A stretch of DNA of 64,000 nt from Isoetes taiwanensis (lineage: Eukaryota; Streptophyta; Lycopodiopsida; Isoetales; Isoetaceae): the NCBI GenBank assembly GCA_021234155.1, contig JAJEKV010000014.1:6591563-6655562 (forward strand). Reading direction: 5' to 3'. The position numbers were made by a program, and so were the translations under genes. The notes beneath the pieces are model-generated. The model did no database searches and had not been told where the DNA came from. It was given only the letters and a program-made list of their open reading frames with translations. The first letter of the stretch is position 1; each line of letters opens with the position of its first letter. Below are positions 1 to 10,509 of this stretch, piece after piece.

Positions 1-159
1 AACTTTAGCCATATATGGTTTTTAATGATATCAACCCACTTACATGTATTGGTTTTGTAGAATGGTTTTTTGGTCATAACCATGGGAAAAACCATATCGT
101 GTTTTAATTTTGGGTGCCTTGTGTTATTAGCAGAAGTTCAGTTCTTATATAAAATGTTT

Positions 160-655
160 TCAAAGAAAATGACATCTCGACTAACAATTACTGTTCTTTT
201 ACTTGGATCGTAAAGTCTATAACCTCTTGACAATTTATCATATCCAACAAAATAAGTTTCTTTGCTCATTACAGTTCGATTTTTCCTTTCAGCTACACCG
301 TTCTATTGAGGAGTACCGCTACACGTCAACTGTCTTTTGATTCCTTTTTCTGCACAAAAATACTTAGACTCGTTTGATAAGTACTCTCCTCCCCTATCTG
401 ACCTTAGACATTTTAACTTGCACCCTGTTTCTCGCTCAACTTCTGCAAGGTAAACTTTGAATGAATTGAACACTTGGCTTTTATGAGTCAGAAAGTACCA
501 TTTACATTTTCTTGAATAATCATCAATTATTGGTACAAAATAATATTTCCCACTTGCACTTCTGACTCTCATAGGTCCACAGACATCAGAGTGTACTAAG
601 GCTAATTTCTCATCCACCCGTTCACTTTTCTTAGAAAAAAGGCTTTCTACTTTGC
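160..655 (-). pseudogene. Copia integrase core, broken
   Basis: The minus strand encodes an integrase catalytic core with the Copia landmarks VHSDVCGPM, IIDDYSRKCKWYFL and LRSDRGGEY, followed after a stop by NGVAERKNRT. It then jumps directly to FVGYD..SRGYRLYDP, a motif that in Copia polyproteins lies well past the integrase core, so an internal deletion is present. Near 640 a run of six T, read on the minus strand just after the pre-integrase GKQSRKPF motif, puts the downstream core out of frame by one base. Positions 1-159 show no clear coding similarity. Confidence 0.85.
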
Positions 656-2220
656 ATGACCCTTCTAATTATCGCATGATCATGGTAAGTTCCATATTTT
701 CAAAGCTCTTAGCCAGTCTTACTGAGAAGCAGTTGACATCATGGGCAGAACATACTGGTGTACGTGCTGTAGGACATGCAGGCTTTCGTCCATGCCATTC
801 TACAATAGACCATATTTTCACATTGCGCATGCTTATTGAACATAGTCGAAGTCTGAAACAAGACCTCTATATATGCTTTGTGGATTTTACTTACGCTTTT
901 GATACAAGATTCACGCGAGCTTCTTTGGCGGCGCTTGCGTGCACTTGGGGTTCCACAAGATCGTCAAAATGCACGGTTTATCGGCTCTATGAAAGAGTTT
1001 TTGCTAAATTTCCAAAGATCGTACTCAAATCACTAGCAATATTGGAGTTCGCCGGGTTGCCCTTTATCTCCTACACTCTTTGGCTTGTACATTGATCAAT
1101 TGGAAGAATGGCTTGATAATCATGGCGGCGGAGGTCCACATTTGGCACACTATATCATTAGGCAACTTATGTATGCTGATGATGTTTCACTTCTGGCACA
1201 TACCGCTGCTAGTATGCAAAGAACATTTACATGCTCGCCACAGTTTTGTGAGAACACAGGTTTGCGTGTTAATCTCCAAAAGACCAAGCTTTTGGTAGTT
1301 CAATCTTCTCGTCACAATGTTCCCCTATGCACTATGATAGCCGCGAAGTTGAAGTTGTAGATAGCTACAAGTATCTTGGTGTAGAATTTCAAGAACACAC
1401 TTTGGGAACGATTGTATTACCAAGCGGGTGGTCATTTGGATGGAGAGCACTCTATGCAATGCAAAACAATTGTTTTCGCCAGAGAAATTCATGATTGGCC
1501 ACGGAAAGCCCACTTGTTTCGGGCTTTGGTAGAGCCTGTTTTATTGTATGGTTCTGAAGTGTGGGGGCCTGCCATTAGTGCTAGTGCTTGGGAGAGCTTG
1601 GAGCGGGTGCAAAAGTCCTTTCTCACTTACAGCCTCGGAGTTAAAACAACGGTGCCCTATGCTATTCTTTTACAAGAGACAGGTTTTTGGCCTCTTCAAC
1701 ATTCTGCCATGAAGTGCCATCTCCACTATATCTGCAAGGTGCACCACATGGATGATGTTAGGTACCCTGTTATTGCACTTGCCATGGCTGAATCTCCTCA
1801 GCATTTGAAACGATGTTGGAAAGAGCATTGCACTACATGGTTTGCCCTGTTGGGTCAGTGCAACCGAAACACTGCCTCGATGCTTGCCGATTCGATCCTG
1901 AGCTTTTGCAACAATATCTCAACGGTCGTTTTTCTCAAAAGATATGGGACGCAGTTACTTTGGCCCAAGTGAAAACTGGTCATTATCATGCACACATAAA
2001 TTCCACCTTGGCACCAGGGCCCCAAGCTTATTTGCTTGCTTCATTGTCCAGGAACAAGCTTGTAGCTATTGCATCAATTCGCACTGGGTCCCACAGGCTA
2101 TGGATTGAGACAGGTAGATGGGAGCGGCCGCAATTGCCGCGAGAAGCGAGACTATGTGTCTCATTGCCGCCATTCTTATTATTGAAGAAAGCCATACTCT
2201 TAAAGTTGCCCCGCTTTTGA
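656..2220 (+). pseudogene. LINE ORF2 fragment (reverse transcriptase plus C-terminal region)
   Basis: Three successive frames give LINE reverse transcriptase motifs: NYRMIMVSSIFSKLLASL, then GFRPCHSTIDHIF and ICFVDFTYAFDT (the first catalytic Asp block), then the QLMYADDVSLLAHT block with the YADD active site. A post-RT segment follows (ALVEPVLLYGSEVWGP, with LERVQKSFL). The endonuclease and N-terminal part of ORF2 are missing, and at least two frameshifts are needed to join the pieces. It belongs to a LINE clade with a long C-terminal region; I cannot place the clade more exactly. Confidence 0.85.
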
Positions 2221-2467
2221 GATAGTCCGGAATCATTTTTTGACCTTGGCATTCCATTCCACGCTTCCACAACTTCTCAGAGCACCATCTGTGCATGACT
2301 TGGCATTATACATACTTGAGGTTCTAGATAAACGTCTGCAATTACTGAGCCCTCAGTAGTCATTATCTATGCTTATCTAGTATCATCATTACTGCAAAGG
2401 TTTTTCCCTTGAAAACCTTTCGAGGCAGGGGTTTTTTAATCCTAGTAGCAATGATTGTACTAGCCCA

Positions 2468-2531
2468 TTGTATGGGTCCCATGACCTATTGGTCTCCGTG
2501 GACGTTAAAAAAACTATTCTATTCTATTCTA
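2468..2531 (+). repeat. LINE 3' tail
   Basis: The terminal sequence reads GGGTCCCATGACCTATTGG, then TCTCCGTGGACGTTAAAAAA, then copies of TTCTA. Recognisably similar tails occur at about 11430-11470 and 60510-60540, which marks them as the 3' end of one LINE family. Confidence 0.75.
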
Positions 2532-3110
2532 TTTGCTTGCCTAACATACAGCCATGACAAGGAGATTCCAAACTTTTCTCGATGTTATCTGCAACATCTA
2601 AATCATCTAATAACTTATGTTTCGTCATAAATATTATATTTTTTAGGTTTGTGTGACCTAATCATTGGTGCCATAACATGTCTATTGACTTATTATCTTC
2701 AACTTCACTGCTCAACAACATGTCTACACTCTTTGGACAAAACTCAAAACGATTTCCAACTCTTTTTGCATATAATAAAACATTTCCTTTATTATGTACC
2801 ATGCACATGTGCTTGTCAAATGAGACTCTATAATCTTTATCTACTAAATCTGCTATAGAGACTAAGTTTTTCACTACTCCTAAAACACACAAAATATTAT
2901 CAATAGAGATCACATTTCCATCTTCTCCTTCAAGCTCTAACAGACCACAGCCTTCTACTTTTTGTTTTTCACCATTAGCCATGCGCACACATCTGAGTTT
3001 ACTTGTTTGCATATTTTTTAATATTTATGAGGTTCCCATCACGGATTTTTCAGTTCCAGAATCTATAACCACATAATTTTCATCACATAAATTTGATAAA
3101 TCAAAAGAAT
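2532..3110 (-). pseudogene. Copia protease remnant and gag-pre-integrase domain
   Basis: On the minus strand the segment runs from a protease-like VIDSGTEKSVMG (the DSG catalytic triplet is kept) through a stop into LRCVRMANGEKQKVEGCG and ILCVLGVVKNLVSIADL. These are typical of the region after the Copia protease. It ends in MLWHQ, a stop, LGHTNLK and HGCMLGKQ, the pre-integrase zinc-binding region. At least one frameshift and one nonsense codon are present. The LINE interrupts it at its 3' end. Confidence 0.8.
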
Positions 3111-3223
3111 TTTAACTCTTCTTCAGGAATTTCTTCAGTTGATACACGCCCTATGGTTGGTTTTGAAAAGGTAACACTTCTTCTAGAAGCTCCTCTACCA
3201 GAAGATGAAGATCCTCTAAAACT

Positions 3224-4062
3224 CTAAAACTCTCCTTGTCCTCTTCCTCTCCTTGTACATATACTTGCAGGATGTCCTCCCTCCCCACAAACATAACACG
3301 TCCGACCTCTAATACGTGAGCAATTAGGTTTAATATGATCACTGTCTCCACATCCATAGCATGTCACATTCATATCCTTGCTTCTTCCTCTCCCTCTTTC
3401 AGCATATAAAATATTATCTTCCTCTTGATTATAATCCCTTCTTGCTTCTCTCTGTATGATTTCAGTTCTTGCTGCACTTATTGCTTCTTTAGTTTTTGCA
3501 GTGGCGTGAATTAATGAAGCAATATTTTCATCATATTCAACAAACATATCTGATATATACAATATTTCAGACTGAACTGAGAGAGGAGCAGAACCTTCTA
3601 AATCCATGAATATGCCTTCCATTTTGTCAAACAAAACTCCACCAAATCCTTACCTCTTACGTATTTGAGCATTCTTAATTCTTGTTCTAGTTTATGTATC
3701 TGAGCAGCACTTAACTTTTCATACTCATTCAGCAAATATTGCCACATCTCTCTTGGACTCATGTGGTGAATAGAAGCTATAATGCCATAACCAAGTTTAG
3801 AGATAATAATACCTTCTGCTTGAGCTAGATCCTTAGAGGATGAAGAGGATTCTAATACCTCCCCTGAAGAGCTGCTCGCACCTTCTGTCTTAACAGTGAT
3901 CTTCCTTTGCTTCTCAGTTTCCGTAAGGGGACTTACATAATCCCAAAGCCCTTCCACTTCTAACACCTTTTTCACTTTCATTTTCCATGCTTGAAATCTC
4001 GAGCCTCCTTTATAGACTTCAACCCCAGCCAGTATTGAAGCTGCAACTTTATTCGCTGCCAT
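3224..4062 (-). pseudogene. Copia gag with two CCHC zinc knuckles, frameshifted
   Basis: The likely start is the ATG at 4062, giving MAANKVAASILAGVEVYKGG. A Copia-type gag body follows (WKMKVKKVLEVEGLWDYV, then MSPREMWQYLLNEYEKLSAA). A single-base indel near 3610-3640 shifts the frame before FDKMEGIFMDLEG. The C-terminal part holds two zinc knuckles, CYGCGDSDHIKPNC and CYVCGEGGHPASIC, both C-x2-C-x4-H-x4-C, and a basic RGRG tail. The family role is to form virus-like particles and bind element RNA. This copy is broken. Confidence 0.85.
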
Positions 4063-4078
4063 CTCCCTTCTGGACTCA

Positions 4079-4090
4079 GCTCTGATACCA
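4079..4090 (-). promoter_or_regulatory. Copia primer-binding site
   Basis: The minus strand reads TGGTATCAGAGC, the standard plant retrotransposon site complementary to the 3' end of initiator tRNA-Met. It lies 2 bp inside the LTR boundary and fixes the element's orientation. Confidence 0.9.
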
Positions 4091-4092
4091 CT

Positions 4093-4656
4093 TGTTAAAA
4101 TCAAATGCTTTGAGTCTGGGAATTGAACCCAGAAGGAATCCAAGCTCAATCTCCAACACTCTTCTCCTCTTTTATCTCCATCATTTACTATCACAATAGA
4201 ATCCACAAAGGATAAAAATTAAAGCACAAAGATTTAATCACAGATAGAACAAGCAGCTAAGCACAAAGCTTTAATCACAGATAAAACAAGCAGCTTTATA
4301 TTAACCAATACTGAAATCTTCACAATCTCCAATAATCGAATAATCTGATGCCTGCTCCGACTTCTTGGGCCGCTAATTCATCTACTAGCCTGCAGTTTCG
4401 ATCACCTGCCAAGCGAATCTGTAGCAGACGACTGGTATGCCGCTTCTCTGCTGTTGTCTCTTTCACCTGCACCTTTTATACAATAAAAAAACTACGTTGC
4501 CCTTTTTCTTCTGTATTGCTTTTCTATTCCTTACCTTTACTTATACCAATATCATGCAATCGTATATGTTTGACAATACCATGTGTTTCTTCATGCAAAT
4601 GCCATGTGTAGTCAATCAACGCATAGGCATGTCAAACCAAGTAGTTAAATCCAACA
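4093..4656 (-). repeat. Copia 5' LTR
   Basis: On the minus strand it starts TGTTGGATTTAACTACTTGG and ends next to the primer site with the canonical CA, length 564 bp. The other LTR is not in the window, so the boundaries rest on the TG...CA ends and the adjacent primer site. Confidence 0.8.
4224..4296. repeat. 37 bp tandem duplication inside the Copia LTR
   Basis: Two adjacent copies begin GCACAAAGATTTAATCACAG and GCACAAAGCTTTAATCACAG and differ at only a few bases. Short duplications in the LTR control region are common in plant Copia elements and may duplicate regulatory sites; no specific motif is recognised. Confidence 0.75.
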
Positions 4657-5016
4657 CTCCTTTGTCGGAACTCACTGATGTAGTTGGCACTGTTGTACCA
4701 TTCAATAAAGTTTGTGGGAGCCATTGAACAGAGATTGGAGCAGAAAATGGTTGGGAAAGATTGGCAAGGAGCTGGAAAATCACCTAAGAGGATGAGAGCA
4801 AACTTGGTGAAGAAGAAAATGTCAAATGAGGTCCCCTTTTATAGACTAAGGCTGCCTAGGTTTTCGTGCCCGCGACTTCTTGTTCTGGTAAACCTATGTT
4901 CTAAGGCTATAGATCTCCAAACTAAGTAACATGAAGTGCAAATCTAAGCAAAACAAGTCAAGAAACATATAGGGCATTTTATTAGATAAATTTTGGACAA
5001 TTTTAGGTCAAACATG
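4657..5016. other. No gene recognised
   Basis: This is AT-rich sequence between the Copia LTR and the first tandem repeat. It has short open frames only and nothing with recognisable similarity. Confidence 0.6.
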
Positions 5017-5460
5017 CTCGACTCGGATTATACTAGACGAAATGCGTCTGCGTTCGCAACGCAGGGCCCCTCGGCGTGGTGTGACACGAGTGGGTCAAAT
5101 TTGACTAAAACTTAACATTTTTGGGACTAAGTTTGGCTCTATTCTAGGCTATTTAGCAACTTATCTTATGTCAATCTAACATGTAAAAGAGCAAAAATGG
5201 GTGACTCGGGTTATACCACACGAAATGCATCTGGCGTTCACGACGCAGGCCCCTACAGCTCAATGTGACCCGAATGGGTCAATCTAGGCTAATTTTGAAC
5301 ATTTTTTACAAATTCAAGATGCTGCACTATAAGGTTTAACTAATTCTAAGCATTCTAACAACTTATCTTACAAAATCTGGATAATTTATGCTAACAAAGA
5401 GGGCGCTCGGGTTATACCACGCGAAACGCGTCTGCATTTGCGACGTAGGGCCCATCGGTG
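5017..5460. repeat. Tandem repeat of about 190 bp, three partial copies
   Basis: A GC-rich core that reads roughly CTCGGRTTATACYANRCGAA followed by a GCGTCTGCG-type segment recurs at 5022, 5205 and 5406, so the spacing is 183 and 201 bp. Between the cores are AT-rich spacers that share 'caacttatctta'. The copies are diverged, so this looks like an old satellite fragment. Confidence 0.7.
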
Positions 5461-5532
5461 CCGGAACTCCTGCATAATTTCTCGGAGAAGCCATTCAAAC
5501 GGCGCCTTCCAGATCAAGAGATTAGTGCATCG

Positions 5533-6185
5533 CTAGAACTGCCTAATCTCCCAAAACACCCTGGCGTGTTTGGAGTTGGGTCCATGATAGACCTTCTTCA
5601 GAGGTTGTGGCCGGGGTGGTGGTGGCTTCGGCTGGTTCTTGAGTCTGCCGCCTTTAACGTACTTCTGTATGTTTTGCTTGCAATGCCAATCGTTGTACCT
5701 CTTCCACCTCCGGAGGTACTCGTGGTATGCTTTCTTTCTTCTCTCAAATTTGCGGTCCTGCTTTAGCATAAACTCGCACTCTCCCTCCTTTTGCTTCTTC
5801 ACCACCTTGGGTGGCTTGGGCCACTTTGGGTAAGATGGACAGGCGTCGGGGTTTGAGGTCTTTCCGATATCTCCTTCTGGCTCCTCCTCCTCCTTGTTGC
5901 CGCCATCTACCTCCACCTCTTCGTCCTCCTCCTCGTCGGCTTGCTCCCAGCGAGGTTCTTCAATGTAGACGGTTCCCCTGGGCCTGTCTTGGTCCCTTTT
6001 GGACCACTTCTCCCTTCTCATGTCCTGCTTCTCTCGCTCCCTCTTCTTCCTTGTTGTGCGATCTTCTGGCCACTCTGCCACCTTCTCCTTCCCCTTCTTT
6101 TTTCTGGGGCCAACCTGCGCTTGATGCTGCCCATTAGAAGCTGACTCACACTTACTACACCGACTATCAATTCCAAACTGTCACC
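5533..6185 (-). CDS. Hypothetical highly charged protein or exon
   Basis: An open frame on the minus strand runs about 215 codons upstream from a stop at about 5533. It opens after an in-frame stop near 6187 and has no convincing ATG at its start, so it could be an exon or a decayed ORF. Composition is extreme: a Lys/Arg-rich start (GPRKKKGKEK), an acidic block (EEEDEEVEVDGG and KEEEEPEGD), a second basic helical stretch (FERRKKAYHEYLRRWKRYND) and a Pro-rich tail (PKPPPPRPQP). I do not recognise a family. The first part overlaps the start of satellite A, which argues for caution. Confidence 0.35.
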
Positions 6186-6900
6186 CATTGGGAGCTTACT
6201 TACACCTACTACTACTTCCAAAGTATCACCCATTGGGAGCTTACTACATCTACTATTGATTCCAAAGTACAACCCTTATATGTTCAAGAAACTTCCCATG
6301 TTACTCAGCATCCATTGCTCAACGACCCATGAGGAGCTTACTCATGCCTATTACTAATTCCAAAGTATCACCCATGAGGAGCCTACTCACATATACTACA
6401 CTCCAGAACACTTGATATTCCTATTCATACTTGCCACTAATTCCAAAGTATCATCCATGAGGAGCATACTCACACCCATGGGGAGCTTTACCACATCTAT
6501 TACTTGGCACCCATGCATGAGGAGTTTACTCACGCCTATTACTGATTCTAAAATATTATCCATGAGGAGCCTACTTACACCTACTACCATGCAAGTCCAT
6601 ATATACATATGCCCTACTACCAATTCTTAAGTATCACCTATGAGGATGTCCAGAGCATTTCACATTTTTATTCACATAGTGCTCAACCCTCTATTCTATT
6701 ACCAACAAAGTATTATTCATGAGTGCACCCATGAGGACCCATACCACATCTACACCCATGGAGCCACATCTGCTACCTCTACTACCAATTCTAAAGTATC
6801 ACCCATGTGAAGCTTACACACACTTATAATATCGATCACACCTACTACCGATTCCAAAGTATCACATATAGAACGTTGACTCACACATATCACACCTATT
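6138..6900. repeat. Satellite A, block 1
   Basis: Degenerate tandem monomers of about 45-50 bp share CCAAAGTATCACCCATGAGG followed by AGCYTACTCACACCTACTAC-like sequence. Open frames seen across this block are a by-product of the short period and are not genes. Confidence 0.85.
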
Positions 6901-6904
6901 GAGG

Positions 6905-7961
6905 TGTTTATTCAGGAGCATCTGGAATATTTTAGCACTTGGAAAAGTTTGAAAAAACTTGCTATTTGGAGAAGTCTGAAAAAACTTGCTATTTTTGGAC
7001 TTAGGGCCTTGCTATGAGCATCCCGAACATTCCAGAACATTCTATTTTGAGTGTTTGCAAAGTTCCACAATACTTTCTATTTTTAGACTGAGATGCTTGC
7101 CTATGAGCATCTGGAACATTCCAGAACATTCCATTTTGAGCAATTTGTAAAGTTTCAAAAAAGTTGTTATTTTTAGACTGATGTCTTGCCCATGAGCATC
7201 TGAGATGCTTGCCTGTGAGCATCTGGAACATTCTAGAACATTCTATTCTGAGTGTTTGCAAAGTTTCCAAAAACTTTCTATTTTTAGACTGAGGCGCTTC
7301 CCCAGGAGCATTTGAAACATTCTAGAACATTTTATTTTGAGTTTTTGCAAACTTTAAAAAACTTTCTATTTCACTTTTTATTTTTAGACTGAGGTGCTTG
7401 CCCATAAGCATCTGGAATATTACATTCTACTTTGAGCAGTTTGTAAAGTTTCAAAAAGTTGCTATTTTTAGACTAAGGTCTTGCCCCTGAGTCATCTGAA
7501 ACATTCTAGAACATTCTAGTTTGAGTGTTTGCAAAGTCACAAAAAACTTGCTATTTTAAGACTGAGGTGTTTGCCCATGAGCATCTGGAACATTCCAGAA
7601 CATTCTATTTTGAACATTTGCAAAGTTCCAAAAAACTTGCTAATTTTAGACTGTTTGCAAAGTTCCAAATTACTTTCTATTTCACTTTTTATTTTTAGAT
7701 TGAGGCGCTTGCTCGGGAGCATCTGGAACATTCTAGAACACTCTATTTTGAGTTTTTTGCAAAGTTTTAGAAAACTTTCTATTTTTAGACTAATGTACTT
7801 TCTATTTTTAGACTGGGATGCTTACCCATGAGCATCTGGAACATTCTAGAACATTCTACTTTGAGCATTTGCAAAGTTTCAAAAAACATTCTATTTTTAG
7901 ATTGAGATGCTTACCCATGAGCATCTGGAACATTCTAGGACATTCTAGAAGATTCCAGAAC
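6905..7961. repeat. Satellite B, block 1, with heat-shock-element-like palindromes
   Basis: Monomers of about 85-95 bp contain GAGCATCTGGAACATTCTAG, then AACATTCTATTTTGAGTG, a TTTGCAAAGTTYCAAAAA stretch and CTATTTTTAGACTGAGGTGC. The first half carries alternating GAA and TTC triplets with 2 bp spacing (GAA-ca-TTC-ta-GAA-ca-TTC). Perfect four-triplet versions start at 7025, 7114, 7226, 7588 and 7839, and a longer run starts at 7928. Confidence 0.85.
7928..7960. promoter_or_regulatory. Seven-unit heat-shock-element-like run
   Basis: Seven alternating GAA/TTC triplets follow each other at 5 bp intervals with one mismatch (the third unit reads GGA). This matches the plant HSF consensus, which needs three or more nGAAn units in alternating orientation. 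Function in vivo is not shown by sequence. Confidence 0.4.
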
Positions 7962-7984
7962 CATCGAGGCCTCGCCTCGGTTTG

Positions 7985-9200
7985 GGGGCCCACCCATGTA
8001 GTTCTACTACCAATTCCATTGTACCACCTGTTAGGAGCTTATTCAACTTCGGTTCATCCTCCCGTTGCATACACCTACTATTAACATCTACTACCAATTC
8101 CAAACTATCACGCATTGGGAGCTTAGTCACACTAACTATCATTTCAAAGTATTACCCATTGGGAGTTTACTCACACCTACTAAACTCCAAAGTCTCACCC
8201 ATTAGAAGTTGACTCACCCTTACTACACCGACTACCAATTACAAGCTATCACTCATTGGGAGCTTACTCACACCTACTACTTCCAAAGTACCACCCATTG
8301 GAGCTTACTCACACCTACTACTACTTCCAAAGTATCACCCATTGGGAGCTTACTACATCTACTATAAATTCCAAAGTACAATACCTATATGTTCAAGAAA
8401 CTTTCCATGTTACTCAGCATGCCTATTACTAATTAAGTATCACCCATGAGGAGCCTACTCACATATATTGCACTCCATAACACTTGTTCTTATTCATACT
8501 TGCTAGTAATTGCAAAGTATCATCCATGAGGAGTATACTCACATATACGCCTATGAGGACCCATACCACATCTACAACCATGAGGACCTTTACCACATCT
8601 ATTACTTGGCACCCATGCGTGAGGAGTTTACTCACGCCTATTACTAATTCTAAAGTATTATCCATGAGGAGCCTACTTACACCTACTACCATGCTACTAA
8701 TTCCAAAGTATCATCCATGAGGAGCATACTCACACATACACCCATGAGGAGCCATTCCACATCTACACCCATGAGGACCTCACGGGATCCTACTTACACC
8801 TACTACCATGCAAGTCCATATACACATGCCCTACTACGAATTTTAAAGTATCACTCATGAGGAGAACACTACCAAGTCCAAAGTATCACCTATGAGGATG
8901 TCCAGACCATTTCACATTCTTATTCACACATACTGCTCAACCCTCTATTCTATTACCAACAAAGTATCATTCATGAGTAGCATACTCACTCATACACCTA
9001 TGAGGACCTATGCCACGTTTACACCTATGGGGCCACATCTACTACTCTACTACCAATTCTAAAGTATGCCAATTCTAAAGTATGCCAAATCTAAAGTATC
9101 ACCCATGTGAAGCTTACACACACCTATCATACCCATCACACCTACTACCGATTCCAAAGTATCACCTATGAGGAGCTGACCCGCTCCTATCACATCTATT
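7985..9200. repeat. Satellite A, block 2
   Basis: These are the same monomers as block 1, in the same order, including a unique marker about 'tatatgttcaagaaact' (near 6280 and 8385) and 'ggatgtccaga..atttcac' (6643 and 8894). It is therefore a duplicated, internally expanded copy of block 1 and not an independent array. Confidence 0.85.
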
Positions 9201-9204
9201 GAGG

Positions 9205-10095
9205 CATCTAGAACATGTTAGCGCATTCTATTTTGAGTTTATGCAAATTAAAGTTTGAAAAAACTTGATATTTTTGGACTTAGAGGCTTGCCCATGAGCA
9301 TCTTGAACATTCTAGAACATTCTATTTGAAGGTTTTGCAAAGGTTAAAAAAGATTGCTCTTTTTAGACTGGGATGCTTGTCCATGAGCATCTGGAACATT
9401 CCAGAACATTCTATTTTGAGAGTTTGCAAAGTTTCACAAAACTTTCTACTTTTAGACGGAGGTGCTTGCCCATGAGCATCTGGAACATTCCAGGACATTC
9501 TATTTTGAGCAGTTTATAGAGTTTCAAAAAAGTTGCTATTGTTAGATTGAGATTTTGTCCATGAGCATCTGGAACATTCTAGAATATTCTATTTTGAGTG
9601 TTTGCAAAGTCACCAAGGACTTGCTATTATTAGACTGAGGTGCTTGCCCATTCTATTTTAAGTGTTTGCAAAGTTCCAAAAAACTTCCTATTTTTAGACT
9701 GAGATGCTTGCCCAGGAGCATCTGAAATATTCTAGAACATTCTATTTTGAGTTTTTACAAACTTTTAGAGAACTTTCTATTTTTAGACTAAGATACTTTC
9801 TATTTTTAGACCGAGATGCCTGCCCATCAACATCTGGAGCACTCCAGACATTCTATTTTGAGCAGTTTGTAAAGTTTCAAAGAAGTTGCTATTTTTAGAC
9901 TGAAATATTGCCCATGAGCATCTAGAACATTCTATTTTGAGTGTTTGCAAAGTCACAAAAAAATTTCTATTTTTAGACTGAGGTGCTCGGCCAGGAGCAT
10001 TTGTAACATTCTAGAACATTCTATTTTGAGCATGTGCAAACTTTTAGAAAACTTTCTATTTTTAGACTGAGGTACTTTCTATTTTTAGATTGAGC
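9205..10095. repeat. Satellite B, block 2, with heat-shock-element-like palindromes
   Basis: These are the same 85-95 bp monomers as B block 1. Perfect four-triplet GAA/TTC sites start at 9305, 9394 and 9572; three-triplet remnants (TTCTAGAACATTC) occur near 9730 and 10008. The array ends where LINE-like sequence begins. Confidence 0.85.
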
Positions 10096-10173
10096 CACTG
10101 CCTACCTTCTCTCTAGCGCCATCAGACATTCTCTCTCTAGGGTTAGGTTTGATCTACAAATTCCTGTTTTGGA

Positions 10174-10256
10174 TTCTGAGCATCCAAAACATCCTACATG
10201 CTGCACTTCTCCTCTGCTCGTTCTGAGCGTCCAAACCATCCTACGTGCAACATTTC
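10174..10256 (+). repeat. 45 bp tandem duplication in the LINE 5' leader
   Basis: Two adjacent units share TCTGAGCRTCCAAAMCATCC followed by TACRTGC. Duplicated leader segments can act as promoter monomers in LINEs; this is a possibility only. Confidence 0.6.
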
Positions 10257-10509
10257 TCCCTACAGCCTATAGTTCCCCAGGCTGACTTGGTTTCTGCAAC
10301 TCCAGTTTCTTCCCCCATATCTATTTCTTGCCACCTCACATCCCCATCAGGTCTGGTTTCCCCAGTTCGATTAATCCCCCCAGGTCAACCACCTTGCTTC
10401 CTTGCTCTCTTCCCTGTATCTCACATCATGACCCGTAAGGCCAGAGAGATGGCAAGGAAATAAGCAAAGCCCCAGATGATGTTGGACCAGCTGCTTAACA
10501 TCGAACCTC

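Larger units (their letters stand above)
656..2531 (+). mobile_element. 5'-truncated LINE inserted in the Copia element
   Basis: This is a non-LTR retrotransposon fragment that begins inside the reverse transcriptase and ends in a 3' tail with a short TTCTA repeat. It is flanked by a 5 bp candidate target duplication, TTTGC (651-655 and 2532-2536). Removing it rejoins the Copia pre-integrase motif GKQ to SRKPF, which confirms the insertion point. A 5' truncation is typical of target-primed reverse transcription. Confidence 0.85.
1..4656 (-). mobile_element. Ty1/Copia LTR retrotransposon, left end outside the window, interrupted by a LINE
   Basis: Reading the minus strand from right to left gives the Copia order: 5' LTR (4093-4656), a tRNA-Met-type primer site, gag with two zinc knuckles, protease remnant, gag-pre-integrase, then integrase core. 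The reverse transcriptase and 3' LTR are outside the window or deleted. The element has frameshifts in gag and integrase and a LINE inserted between pre-integrase and integrase, so it is inactive. Family assignment rests on gene order, the CCHC knuckles and the integrase sequence; the superfamily is secure, the lineage is not. Confidence 0.9.

Noticed and set aside
7001-9898. Several open frames of 60-100 codons
   Set aside because: All follow the satellite A and B monomers and their similarity to each other reflects DNA repeats.
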